This document shows positions 23,899 through 37,314 of a stretch of 64,000 nucleotides of DNA, one piece after another. The notes beneath the pieces are model-generated. The model made no database searches, was not told the origin of the DNA, and saw only the letters and a list, made by a program, of their open reading frames with translations. The position numbers and the translations under genes are program-made. The number at the start of each line of letters is the position of its first letter. Position 1 is the first letter of the stretch. The DNA is taken from contig MZZL01000390.1 in assembly GCA_002749535.1 (NCBI GenBank), positions 792,253 through 856,252 on the forward strand, written 5' to 3'. The DNA is from Apophysomyces variabilis. Taxonomy: Eukaryota > Mucoromycota > Mucoromycetes > Mucorales > Mucoraceae.

Positions 23899-24235
23899 CA
23901 TGCCCACTATTAAACAGTCAAAAGTAGAACTCGCTGCTGCCAAGGCTGGAATTAGTAGGCTCAAACAACACAACGCTTCACTTCTTGAGATGATTGGCTC
24001 AAGTTTTCCTAGACGCTAAGTCTGTTGAATCTATTTCCTCTAATGCAAACCGTCCATTCAATCCACATGCCTAATACATATCGATATCTCCGCAAAAGCT
24101 ATCCGTCGCATCAGGGTCCTTGTCCAGCCTGCTGTCGCCCGCTTTCGTTGTAAAAGTGCTTTTTTCGATACTCACAACCTTCCCCGATATTTTCCATCCA
24201 TCCTCAACTTTTTCTTTCGTTTGAGCCCATAATAG
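23899..24235 (+). pseudogene. Decayed coding sequence, family unknown
   Basis: A 39-codon frame starts at an ATG ('MPTIKQSKVELAAAKAGISR') and ends at a stop. Coding-like sequence then continues in the other forward frames ('DAKSVESISSNANRPFNPHA', then 'AIRRIRVLVQPAVARFRCKS'), broken by stops and frame changes. It follows the possible Tc1-type terminus by about 140 bases, so it may be part of a dead element. I do not recognise the family. Confidence 0.4.
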
Positions 24236-25880
24236 GTTTTATCATAGCTTGCACATCTTATGATATTGATCTAGCCCGGGCGGACAGTTTATTATTTTTG
24301 CGTTCATTTGAACCCCTGAATAAACTCAATCTTGTTTAATCAAAAGTCGATATTGCTTCTCTTCCGCGAATTGACAGAATATTATTTTAAACTCTTTAAG
24401 GTGTCTCCAGGACGCTATAAAGCAAAACGAGAATATATCTAAAACTGTTAAATTATCCGTCGTGTGAAGAAATCCACTCTCTTATCTCAAAGTTCGAGAC
24501 TAAGTGCCGGTCAAACTTTTCATATTCTTTTGCCTTACGGCGCCATTTTCAATTATTATTCTGCTCATGTGTACATCCTAGAGCAGAAGAGACAACAATG
24601 ATCACTCACTCTGTACGAAGTCGTAGAAGAGCTACCGGAACGGAGACAATGGTTGAACCACCCAGGTTTCAAGGACGAGAAGAAAAAAACTAGAATTGTC
24701 TTGAGCTCCTTTAAGGCGATCTGAGAGACAGCAAGCAAAAGCACAGAAAAGCATCCACAAGTCAAATGGATAGGGCTTTTACGCCCGGTATTTAGTAAGT
24801 GTCATTGAATTACTATTCTTTTTCTTCTATTACTCACCAACTAAAATTTATATATGCATCTTGCATTCACTTGGCGAGGAGATGGGTATGACGTCGTCAA
24901 TTTTCTGACAGGTATGTAAAAATGATCAATTCGAACTCTTATTACACGATAACTAATGTAATTTGTTAGCGTCAAGCCCAGTTTCCAAAATGCGCCAAGT
25001 GAATTTGCTAGATGCGACTTTAATTTTTGGAAATAAGGTACGCTATGACGCTCCACATATATCATGTATCATATGGGCATCGATCGATTATCCTAAATCA
25101 AAAAGGGATACACTTAGTCGTCAAGCCACTCTAGGAAAACGTTTTACCGTTTGTTAGAGATGCTATTCAGATGTTCAATGACGTATATCTGTGCAGTATA
25201 ACCACAGAAAAAATAGCCCCTTGGGTGGTCTTTATAATTTACCTATAGCTATTAAACATGTATAACTGACATTTTGCAGAGATAGAGATAACTACAAGTA
25301 TCAGTTGGCATCATACAGAATTTCTTGGGATATATAACTATAACTAAGCACGAGAACACTAATTCACGAAGTCATGTTAAAGAGCCAACATCAGATTGCA
25401 TAACAATGGTAACTTATTGAAAGCATACTTTACATTTTCACAGTATCGACTATATCAATTGGGTGATTGTGAGCATGAGCATAAGTATGTTGTGGGCCTG
25501 TATGCTTCGCCTGTCCTAACTAAATCAAACAGCAGCTGAGACTTAAACCAAAAAATCTGGTGTAACAATCAAGATCCGTAATTGCGCACGCTGCTTGTGC
25601 AAAACTGCAATAACAGATTTATATGTAAATATATATTGTTGTGTTACTAACTTACAAAATACGCATTTTATCTCTCTATAAGTATACTGTGTTTTCCTAT
25701 TTGTCTGCGTGTTTCTATTTTTTATTTGCGGAATCCAAAAAACAGTCAGTTGCATGATTGGATGAAAATATTTGCGGTCAGACTACCCTTCTTTGCGTAC
25801 AGTCGTGTCCATGTTCACTATTTACTGAGATAGTTTATTTCAAACCACAGCATGACGAATTTATTTAAAGAAGTGGTTCT
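24236..25880. other. AT-rich non-coding region
   Basis: About 1.6 kb with no frame longer than about 75 residues and no recognisable motif. Probably old mobile-element DNA. Confidence 0.5.
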
Positions 25881-26162
25881 TTATTTTTTGCATCTAACGA
25901 AAAAGCTCTCAGAGTATCTGATCCATTCTTGACAGTCTGAGCGCTTTACTTTTCGCGCCGCTTGAACAATACGCTCTTGAAGGTTATCGTCAACTTGTAA
26001 GGACTACCTTCTTACCCCAGCCTTCACTTTGGCCCAAAACTCTTTTATTGGATTAGGAAAGGGAGAGTAGAGAGGAAGATAGAGACATTTGTATCCTCTT
26101 TCTTCGACCAACTGCTTAACCTTGACTGGTGTATGGATGGGTACATTATCTATGACAAGATA
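25881..26162 (-). pseudogene. IS630/Tc1-type DDE transposase relic
   Basis: On the minus strand the DDE catalytic block is readable: 'YLVIDNVPIHTPVKVKQLVE', then 'CLYLPLYSPFPNPIKEFWAK'. After one frame change it continues as 'ERIVQAARKVKRSDCQEWIR', the C-terminal end of this family. The Asp-Asn-x-P-I-H motif and the normally N-P-I-E block (here N-P-I-K) identify the fold. Stops and a frameshift show it is dead. Damaged coding-like sequence probably extends upstream to about 26600. Confidence 0.82.
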
Positions 26163-27529
26163 CTAAGCGTTCATTCCGTGGCAATCCAATCTTTTGTGAT
26201 TGCTTAATAGACAAAGATAAATAGAAGAAAAGGAGAACATAACTACATTCAGGGAAAAGTAAAGTGGAATGTAAAGCAATACAATTGAGAAGAACCGGAA
26301 CTGGGGTACATTGCCCTGACAGCTTCTAGTACCATAACTGATAGAAACGGATATGATAGCATCAAGACGTGTAGAAACAAACGAAGAGGGTTTATTTCCT
26401 CTATAGATGTTCCATTCTGTTCAAGACCTTCTATCAGACTGAGTCCATTTTTACTCTTGGGAGAATTGTTGTCTTATCTCTGAATTGTTGTCATCCATAA
26501 GACATCCATCGACTTCTTATCCATGACTTTGACTTTTGGTTTCAGTAATCCTGTACTATTTAAAAGCGAAGGGAAAACATCTTTTCAATTCTTTGGCTCT
26601 GTCATCCAAAACATCCCCGGTATGTACTTTGCATTGATTATATGTACAGAATGACTGATGTCCCTCTTCTGTAACCTTTAGCCTGCATGACCTCTGTCCC
26701 GAACCACCTTGGTTGTGTGAATAAGCTCCCTGCACTCCACTCGGTAAGTGAAAAGAAATGTTGTCTGTTTATGCAAGTGTCTTTCATTATCTTCTGCTTC
26801 CAAGTCCTCGCCAGGTGTTGCATCGCTTCAAGTCCTCTGCAGTGCGTTACATTTATACCGGCCACACATCGAAGCCGTGCCTCTCTCTCGTCGCCCCCAC
26901 CTTTGGGTAGGATTACTTTTCGGGGCTAAGTAAAAAAAAAAAGTCAAGCTTTCCTTCCATTTACTAACCATGAACATTCTTTTACGCTGCTCGAATGAAT
27001 TTTGTGTCCACGGAAGGGACAAATTCACGTAAGTAAAATATATTTCCCGCATAATCCATTTACGAATGAAGCTTATTTATATCCTTTTAGCACAAACTTG
27101 ATCCTTGCATAGACGCAAAATTGATTTAGAGTAGTTTAAAAAATTGTTCAGTAAACAGTATGTTCCTAATCTCTATTATCCCTACAAGTTATCGTTTTAA
27201 TGAGAGTAAACGTGAACTGATGAAATTTGTGCGGACTGCTAAAGTGTGGCACGACTCAGTTTGATAACAATATAAAGAGGCAGGAATACAGAGAAGGACA
27301 GTTCCGTAGTTTGATCCGTGAAATGACCGTTCATACAGAAGGCATCACATGTCCAAACAAATAATGTTGACATGTATGAAGTTTACACTTTTTTTTTGAA
27401 GAAAAAGACAAATCACTCTTTTACTATCTAAGAGAGAAATGAAGAGGTTTTGATGCATAGTTCGGACAAGCGTACACGTATAGACGTGCAGGTATACGCT
27501 TAATATTGTTATTGTCATCGTTCGTCTGC
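26163..27529. other. Non-coding region beside Rab7
   Basis: Contains upstream remains of the transposase relic and a dispersed repeat copy (27092-27162). No supported gene. Confidence 0.5.
27092..27162 (+). repeat. Dispersed repeat, copy A
   Basis: About 70 bases closely related to 55861-55927, sharing ACTTGATCCTTGCAT and GCAAAATT-ATTTA-AGTAG. Its end is also related to 56296-56330 (ATTGTTCA-TAAACAGTATG). It could be one end of a non-autonomous transposon family. Confidence 0.7.
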
Positions 27530-28633
<1,104 letters not shown>

Positions 28634-30715
28634 GACCGATAGTAGTAAAGAGGAAAAAAAAGGGACAAGAAAAGTTTAAAAAAAATGGAACAAAAAGGGC
28701 GCCCTTTGTCCGGAAACCTCCTTTGTGCGACAGTTGACGTCTCAAACATTTCCAGTTAGGCAGCCGAAAGGACACAAACTCTCATGCAACGAAATTCCAT
28801 CCAATCAGCAGCTTAGTACTGCAGTGCTTCCCCGCTGACTTGACAAGACTTCCATCATATCTCAAAGAACCGGTGAGGGAAAATACTATTCGTTATCCCT
28901 CGTTAGCTTTGATCTTTGCCAGAAACGGACGGTTTGAAATAACTGGTACAGTGCTGTAGTGCGCTTGAGAAGATGACCTCATTCACCCTTTGATGCGTCG
29001 TATGGTTTAGCTCAAAAACTGATTGAAACCTGAGCCTGACTTGATAGGGAGACTTTAACTTTAAACCATATTGACCTGTTTTTCTCTCTACATAGTTGTC
29101 ATGTTGAATGGCGACCAAAACGGTAGTGCAATGAAGCATGGTAAGATGGATATATCTGATAAGATCGAAGGAATAAATCCTAACATGTCCCCTCATATCA
29201 GGGTCACTGTTCGGTTTAATGGAATTGTCGAGCTTCAGAGACTAGACATTAACACGACTATCTCTATTGATACAGTCTCTACGAGCATAACTGTTAAAGT
29301 TACAAAGGACCACGACAATGTGATATTATAGTGAAAGAAATATGAATGCTTGTTTCAACGAGCTATGTTTTCAATTAGTGGAGAACTTTTATTACTGGGC
29401 ATCCCATTGAAAAGAAAATTTCGGTAACTCTTTTTTAATAAGGCCCTCAGGGGAAGTACAGTATTATAAGCTACAGTTTAATGGCGAACCGGTTATTGGC
29501 ATTGTAAGTCTAGATGCACCTATTTACGAATGTTGTCTGATCCTTTTCTATTTCCAGGCGAGATCCAAACGTCATGGATTCATATCTCCAAAATGGTGAA
29601 AAGCGCTAAGAAAAGCAGTCAATTAGCCAGGGCAAAAAATGGTGCACGTATTGTCCGTTGTTCTGACGATCATCAAGCAAGAAAATTGAAAATATTGCTG
29701 GAGAAGGAGAGCTCTCCGTAAGACGAAAAACAAAAATTAACATTCATTCTGAACGGTATGGTGTGCTAACAGAAAAAGAAGGCTATCACATCGGGAGGAA
29801 TGGCTGGGCATCTATAGCGTTACACTATAAAGATCGTAACAATGCGGCTATCATCGGATTAAACCTCTCCCAGGAATATAACATCAAATCAGAGCGGTGA
29901 CGAGACATTTCCATGGTTTGTTTGCAGCAGTGAGAAAGACGAATCCAATAAATGATTGAAACGTCTTTCGGCAATATTCGCAGTGTTATTGCAGTAGCAG
30001 CATTTAGGCAAAAGAAGTCCCCATGGCCGTTCTTCTCCCGCTTCATCTGAATCATTATTAACTTCCACGAGCGAGACAAAGACACCAGGTAGTGAAGCTG
30101 ACAAACTTACCGGCGAAAGTAATGTTCCGATTTCAACACCAGCACCCATGAACTATCAAATACAGTGCGAGGTTGTTTAAAGAGGAGAATTACACGGGGA
30201 GATGCAAAGAAACAAGCAAGGGAACCTTGATCTTCCTTTCTTATAAGTTTCTTCCAATTATTGCTGATATAGATGACACATCATTCTAGAAAGTGGGTGC
30301 CTCACAAATACAGCACGTTGAGTTAGTCGTGAGATAGACTGTCATTAATTTCTGAATAAAGATTATATAATCAGAATATCTGACAGTTCGTATTAAAAGA
30401 GTGGTGTGCTGACCCATTGCTTTTTTATTTTGATAAATTGTATTCAAAAACAAAGCAAAACAATAATATCATGACAAATGGTAATGTATTTCGTCCTTGC
30501 TTTGCCTGTGCATCAACCTGGTCGAATGCAGGGATGCGTCTGCTTTGCTCTTTTACGCTGACAAAGATAGAGATGATACATGGGTAGTAATTGCAGCCAA
30601 TGGTCTGCTGCGTCCCCACATTTTCCGTATATAGGAGCTGGGCAGTGAGCGCTGTTTAGAAACACACTGTTTTTTTCTTTTCCTTTCTTAAGCTTGTATT
30701 ATTCAAATTGCGTGA
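28634..30715. other. Region with unresolved coding-like fragments
   Basis: About 2.1 kb between Rab7 and the GSKIP-domain gene. It includes the Rab7 promoter. Between 29.1 and 29.9 kb several plus-strand frames look coding but end in stops. No complete gene model could be closed. Confidence 0.5.
29892..30149 (-). CDS. Uncertain ORF with a CxxC-like motif
   Basis: Open frame of 86 codons with unbiased composition and a Cys cluster ('LLPKCCYCNN'). The C-terminal half is helical. It could be an exon of an unrecognised gene, or chance. I do not recognise it, and no neighbouring exon could be joined. Low confidence. Confidence 0.2.
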
Positions 30716-31293
30716 ATGAGACTTGCATCCCTGAGCGACGAACTCGATGCTATTACACGGGATTATGACTACGGCATTGTACCAGGGTCAGCTACCGTTT
30801 TTGTCAAAGATACCATTGCCGGCATTGGTCGACTGGATTTGACACTGCTGGAAGGTGTCATTGTGGTCGTTGAACTATCAGACGGAGGTTACAAAGTAAG
30901 CAAGGGACAGATACTGCGTGCGTGTTGCTAAGAATTAACAATGAAAATAAATAAAAGGTAGCTTCTTGTTCGCCTTTGTGTAATATCGATATCGCATTAT
31001 CAACAGCACAAGCAATACAGCCACATATGAACGTGCAATTCGAAAGCATGGAGAATCTGCTGATGACAATATCACCAATGTTTCGTGAAAAATTTCAGCA
31101 GACATTATTTGAACGATTACAAAGCGTACAGAGCCTGCAGACTTTGCAGGATGACGACAAATTGCCCCTTGACAATGATCATACAGAATCCCCACTTTCT
31201 AACATCACAAGTACAACCAACACATTCGATCACAATACATCTCCGCATACACCTTCAGATATCTATGATGAACTCCATGATTGGATGCATTAA
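30716..31293 (+). CDS. GSKIP-domain protein
   Basis: Two exons, 30716-30895 and 30958-31293, phase 0 GT-AG intron of 62 bases; 171 residues. The fold matches the GSKIP domain (formerly DUF727), found in GSK3-interacting protein and at the start of CLU/TIF31 proteins: 'LLEGVIVVVELSDGGYKV' gives the strand-turn-strand, and 'FESMENLLMTISPMFREKF' gives the helical C-terminal part ending in 'LFERLQSVQ'. In animals GSKIP binds GSK3-beta and PKA-RII; whether that holds here is unknown. The last 40 residues are polar and disordered. A GSK-3 gene lies 15 kb away in this window. Confidence 0.85.
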
Positions 31294-31369
31294 TAATAAA
31301 ACGGTTCTCTTTGGCTATACGTAGAATAAAAAGAAAAGAACAAAACGGAGTCTATGAACAAACAATAGT

Positions 31370-33480
31370 TTACATGAAGCTCCAGATAGTTCCACTGAGA
31401 GCAAATACAGTGGACAGTATCAAGAGAATCCAGCTCATGACCCTTTCCCAAGCTGGGATTGTTCCAGCAAATAAACGCAGGTGACACACAATAGGGAAAA
31501 TGGCCGCAATCACATAAGCAAAAAAGGCTCCTAGTAGTGACATGACCTTGTGAAAGTCCGGAATAACATAGGCCAACGTCACAATGATAGCACTCACCAG
31601 GACCCGGGTAACAATGGTGAGGGCACTAGTTCGCCAGCGACCTTTGGCACACCATTTTTCTACAGTCTCGAATCCAAATAACAAGATCTCCAAACTGATA
31701 TTGACGGGATTAGATGTCAGGGCAAACTTAGCGATCGGTGTCAACGATACGAGCCAAACAGCTATTCGGTTCAAGGTGGCATTATATTCAGGAACCGCAA
31801 CAAGATTTTGTGTAATCTAAAGAAAATGCATGAGTAATCTTTTCTCTTTCTTTTTTGTTTTAACACAGACCTCTTGCATTGTTGCAGAACCAAACATGAG
31901 ATAACCACAAATAGCCACCGTTGCGTATACAACAGCTGTGACGAAATAGGACCAATTCACCACCGATTCATACTTTTTCGGATGCTGCATATCACGATAG
32001 ATAGTAGGGAAGACACCATGACCAGCAAATCCCGCCATGATTAAACCAAAACTCAGAGGTAGGCTAGACCAGTTTGAGGGCCATACGGTCGTGTCCTGTA
32101 TTTTAGGCAAAAGAAAGATTTTCAGATTCCCCATTTTCCCACACCATGAAGAGTTTTTCGATTGGTTTGTGCCAACTTACAGCTGGTTCTATTAAACTTC
32201 CCGGGCTATTCGATTTCGAGAAACCATCGACAATGATAACAAAGAGGACACTCAAAACACTGAAAATGCCTAGCAGACTGGTATAAGAAAGATGGCGTAC
32301 AGGTAGGAACACGGTCGGAGTAAGTATCAGGAACGATATGATCCGAAGGGACAGTGGGCTGTGCCCAGGAAACAACGAATCAATACCATCGCTTAATAAA
32401 ACTACAAGGGCAACACTTTTTTTGTGGGATCTATGCGTTAAAAGCGGGAAAAAGAGCGCATTGTAACACGAATTCCATACCTTCCCGTTATCAACTCGGT
32501 CAAGAAAAGTATAGACACACCGATACGACCTGGTAAGCCAAACGCAGCCGCACCCATATCTCCGTAGGTGTGTGAGTCATGTTGGGCATCCATACATTTA
32601 GCCAACAACTTAGCAGTGTAGTTAGTCACACCGACGCTGAATAAAAAGATGAATGCACCCAGAGCCCAGCCAGCACACTAATGATGTTGTACTTCATCAG
32701 AAAAATGATGCTCAAGGAAAACCAAGACAGATAAAGGTCTGATTTTTTTCTCTTTCTGTGTTTGCGTGCCCTTACCTTGAAACCAAGGGGAAGCGCTAAG
32801 ATACCAATTCCGACTCTATATATCTCTTTTTGTCAAACTTTCCGCTTTGTGTTTCCAAATGACGAAACTTACAGTACATTGACAGAATTAAAAAGCGACT
32901 CGTAAAACGTGGACTTTTTGGTCATATCGATATAGGGATCGGCAGCATAGCTGTCGGCCACCGTTGCCCGGCTCGCATTCGTACTGATCTTGCTTAACGA
33001 AGAATAAAGCAAGGTGGTCTGTTCATTGACTGTATCTTGAGATTGCCCACGGTTGCGTCTGTCAAAACAAAAAGAAGGAATAAGATCAGACGATTTTTAT
33101 TGCGTCAGTGTTTTAATGTTACCTAGTCTTGGCTTGGGATCCCACGGGCAAGATTTCGTCGTTACCTAACTGTTGCACAAATCAGAACAATAGATTCAGT
33201 TTCAGAAGATTGTCTTATTTACGCCATGATCCTCATAAGATGGTACGGCTACATTTTCAGCCATATGCATTAATGATGTCCGTGAATATGACCCAACAAA
33301 GGATCCAATACGTTCGGAAAGCGATCCAGAGACGGGTCTGTCATCAATACTATACTCGTCTGGAAAGCTTCCGTAATGATCAACTGGACGATCATGGCGA
33401 TTGACATTAGGAATGGTTATGGCTTCCGTGTAACTTGAAAGTGCAGAGTTTGGATGGTTATGAGGAGTGTTATTGCTCAT
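31370..33480 (-). CDS. Vacuolar-type amino-acid transporter (AAAP/AVT family)
   Basis: Eight exons: 33480-33223, 33169-33123, 33058-32873, 32815-32776, 32677-32481, 32415-32181, 32095-31871 and 31816-31370; 544 residues. The first 155 residues are hydrophilic, as in fungal Avt1. About eleven hydrophobic segments follow, beginning with 'NVLVGIGILALPLGFK', the conserved first membrane helix of this family, then 'FGLIMAGFAGHGVFPTIYRD'. The protein probably exchanges neutral amino acids across the vacuolar membrane using the proton gradient. Substrate and membrane are inferred. It is convergent with the GSKIP-domain gene, with only 76 bases between stop codons. Confidence 0.9.
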
Positions 33481-33705
33481 GATTGTGATAAAAAGAAGAA
33501 GAAGAAGAGCAAAGTTGGAAAAGACAGGGAAGAGCAAAGAAACTGAAAGAAAGCAGGGAAAAAGGGTAAAATATCGTACGTCTCATACACTGTGTAATCT
33601 TCCACTAAAAAGGTAAGGGTTTCTGATTTGTGGGCCCCTACCATCCCTCTCTGTTCGCCTATCCCAAAACACGAAGGAAAGCCTGGAGACGATGATCAAC
33701 CTGCT

Positions 33706-34506
33706 TCATGCTCTGCTTTGTTCATCTGCTATTGTCCGTAATGTCATGGTCACTTTATCCCGAACTTCCTCTAATTTGCTGGGTGTCAATACTGCTACGC
33801 GATATAAAGGATTAATTTTCCCACAGATAATGCTTTACCCATTTCTCGGACAGCTAATTCATAGTCTTCATGCGCGAGCTTATTTTCCTCTTCTAAATCC
33901 TGCAACTTCCGTATCTATCAAAACAAAAATCAAGTTGGTTATCTCGAAATCCACTGGAATGATCTGTTTGTTTTGTTTTTCTCTTTGTTTATCTTAACCT
34001 GATCATCTTCGCTATGTTTGATACCAGGAAGAACTTCAATCAAAGCATCGATTTCTTTGGCTTTCTTAACAAGATCTGTCACTAACTCCTGCATATTTGC
34101 TACAAAACACATGTGAATCGTCTGATTTTTTTTTCTTTCATGATTATATTGTTTCTTTTCGTTGTAGATTACCTTGAAATATCTCAGGTGATTCGGCTTG
34201 CACTGTAAATAATACCATATCCCCAGTGATATATAAGCAAAAAGCCAAAAACGCGTTTTATTATTAAAGTAATTTGTTATTTACCTTTCTGCTGTGCTAC
34301 CGGTATATCTTTGTTGAGTTCTGCCATAGCTGATTTCTCATGGACATAATGGATACTGTTTGTAAACATTCTTGCCATCTAATCATTGGCCACATGTCGA
34401 GAATAAGAGAGATTAAAAGTGCAGTCAAGCTAGTTAATGGAAAGTCGTGTGAAAAGTATAAACATACAGCATCGATCGAATCCTGCAGTTGAGTCACTCG
34501 ATCCAT
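33706..34506 (-). CDS. med21: Mediator complex subunit 21 (Med21/Srb7)
   Basis: Six exons: 34506-34468, 34378-34285, 34202-34173, 34099-33999, 33914-33839 and 33791-33706; 141 residues, close to human MED21. It pairs with Med7 in the Mediator middle module. The start 'MDRVTQLQDSIDA' is the family signature. The core 'ELVTDLVKKAKEIDALIEVL' and 'LQDLEEENKLAHEDYELAV' match the conserved LI-x-x-LP and LE-x-EN coiled-coil segments. All introns are GT-AG. The third exon is only 30 bases, and the final intron is needed to reach the true C-terminus. Without it translation would run into a spurious stop. Confidence 0.93.
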
Positions 34507-35048
34507 GGTGTTTCTGTCCCTCCCGTGTCTGGCGAGCAGTGTTGCTTTTTTGGCATTCAACCTTTAAGCGATCCCAAGTTTTAGAAAATCATCCAATCAT
34601 ATGCAAAATATTTCATAGTCAGATAGGTCATAAGCATCCTCCTCTAGTGGGTACTTTAAAGTCGCTGGAATGGACGATTACGCCAGAAATATTGCTTGAG
34701 GTCATTCAGACCTATTAGCTAAGTATGCAGTCTACTTAGCAAATATGCTAGGGCAAAGTAGAAATGTCTAACAGGATCAATAGCCACTAAAGTCCAACGG
34801 GAACTTTGAGTAGTTAACACATTGTGACGCCTTCCGTAATGATCTCATATGCTTATTCAGTTGCTTATCCTTTGATATTGATATGGACAGATTTAATTAG
34901 AATTGATTAATCGACTTTGCTCTTTTGATCCTGTGGTACGGGAATTTCTGAGATTCCCCCTTTTTTCTCCAGGTTTCCAATCAGCTTATCACCAAATAAG
35001 GAAATGAACGACTCTGTTAGTCAATCGCCTTGAAATTTTTGCTGCCCT
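34507..35048. promoter_or_regulatory. Divergent promoter region, med21/PDK1
   Basis: About 540 bases between divergent start codons. AT-rich, no gene. It must hold both promoters. No specific site identified. Confidence 0.5.
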
Positions 35049-37314
35049 TTGTACTCCAAGAAAATGACTTCTACCACCAGAGTGATGGAATCCTCCGGAA
35101 CACAGATAGCACAGCGACCTGAACGTGAGAGTCCTACTCAATCATCAGCTGCGGAGGCCAAGTCAACCAACCAAACATCAAACGAGGCAGCTGACATCGA
35201 TTCCCCAACTACCGTGACTAATGTTGACGATCCTTCCCATCCGCTCTTTCATCATCGACGTACTGTAACCGACTTTGAATACGGTGATATATTAGGTGAA
35301 GGAAGTTATTCGACTGTATGTATCCGAGAGGTTTGTGAACGTTACAAAACTCACCATGAACACACAGGTATTAGTGGGTCGAGATAAACGGACTGGTAAA
35401 GTTTATGCGATCAAAAAGCTGGATAAAGCACACATTGTCAAGAATGATAAAGTAAAATACGTTATGATCGAACGAGATGCACTCAGTAAAATGAACCATC
35501 CTGCCATTGTGAAACTTTACTGGACATTTAAAGATAACCGTAGTTTGTGTAAGCCTGAATGCGACATAGCGATAAAGAGAACCATGAATAACACGCCAGA
35601 TCACGTACTATAGATTTTGTTTTGGATATGGCACGGAATGGTGAACTTTACACGTATATTCGAAGGGTAGTTTATGCGTAAGATCACGATCGATTTTCTG
35701 ACCAACCTATAGCTGGCTCCGTTTGATATGGATACGGCTCGTTTCTACGCTGCAGAAATTTTGCTTGCTTTGGAGCACATCCACAGCAAAGATGTGATTC
35801 ATCGGTACGATTTCGTGTCGTGTTTTCCGCAAGCTATTCTGACAATTTACTTCTTCTTTCCAAAAACGATACAATAGAGATATCAAACCGGAGAAGTAAG
35901 ATATTGTTTCATTTAAATGCAAGGATTGGTAACACAACACCTAGTATTTTACTAGACGACAATATGCACATCAAAATTACCGATTTTGGATCTGCCAAAA
36001 TGTTACAAGGTGACACCAATGAATCGTCGACAGGAGAACGAGGAGGTATGTCCGCAAATTGGTACCCTAGGACAATAAGCCTGACTACTGTTTTGGAAGC
36101 TGGTGCTCGTTCGTTTGTTGGAACAGCTGACTATGTCTCACCTGAATTATTAAGAAGTGACCCAACCTCAAAAGAGTAGGGAAACGTCGCTTGCATCACT
36201 CATGGCTGCTAATGGAACTTTTTTAGAGCGGATTTATGGGCTCTTGGATGTGTTGTGTTCCAAATGCTAGCGGGTCGTTCTCCATTTAAAGCGTCTACTG
36301 ATTATTTAATCTTTCAAAAGATTAAGAATTTGGACTACAGCTTCCCAGATGATTTTCCAGAACTGGCAAAGGATCTGGTGCAGAAATTACTGGTATTGGA
36401 TCCTAAACAACGCTTGGGGTCAGCTAGCTCCGGGGGCATGGAAGCCCTAAAAAACCATCCATTTTTTGAAGGCATTGATTGGGAAACGTTATTTATATCA
36501 AGAGCACCACCTTTGAAAGAACGGTTGGAGGAAGAAATACGAAAGCAGCAGGCGTCGCAGCCCAAAAAGTCGTCTGACGACGAACAGGAGGATCAGGGCG
36601 AATTTGACATGTGGTTTGGCGCTGAGGAAGAGGAAGATCCATTCAGCGACAACGCTGCATCGCAGTTAAACCATGCTGTAGAGAGGGACAGTGTAATACT
36701 AAGACCACCGGCGGTGCAGCAGTATTCCCGTGCGTATGGCGCTGATGAATCTCCAATCTATCAAGGGAATGTGGATCGCATGAGCCGGATGAATAGTACC
36801 AGAACATCATCTACTAATAGCTCCACAACAGATAGACTTGGTGAACAATCCCATCCGCCATGGTAAACATCGTGCTTACACTATTTGGATATTGCCACTG
36901 ATGTAGAAATTGATCAAATGCATATTAAAGGATACCCCATCTTTACCCGAACGAATCTATTCTTCGGGCGAGTAGAGTGACTCGACGACGTGGATTTTTT
37001 TCAAAGAAACGTTATTTGATCTTAACAAACCGACCGAGACTTTTATATTTGGATGAGGGTCGTGAATCAGACGGAGCCGGTGGAGCACTCCGTTGTGAGA
37101 TTGGCTGGACAGCCCAATTACTACCGGAACTTAAGGGGAAATCTGTATTCTGTATTCACACGGTATGTGTATTCAGCAGTGCTATACGTCTTTAATCTGA
37201 TTATGTATCCAGCCTGAAAAATCATATACTTTTGAAGACCCACAAGGTCATGCACAGGACTGGGTAAATACCATTAATTCTATGCTTGTAGACAGTTTCG
37301 GATTAGCAGCTTAG
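35049..37314 (+). CDS. PDK1/Pkh-type AGC protein kinase with PH domain
   Basis: Ten exons: 35049-35315, 35368-35548, 35614-35666, 35713-35804, 35878-35895, 35945-36045, 36100-36175, 36227-36862, 36931-37162 and 37213-37314; 585 residues, or 580 from the second Met at 35064. It is a phosphoinositide-dependent kinase that phosphorylates the activation loop of other AGC kinases. The kinase domain has the glycine loop 'GEGSYSTV', Lys in 'YAIKKLDK', 'HRDIKPENILL', 'DFGSAK' and 'GTADYVSPELL'. An acidic linker follows. The C-terminal PH domain ('RRGFFSKKRYLIL', 'DWVNTINSML') becomes complete only after the last two introns. The fifth exon is just 18 bases. Yeast Pkh1/2 lack a clear PH domain, so the layout is nearer to animal PDK1. 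Confidence 0.93.
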
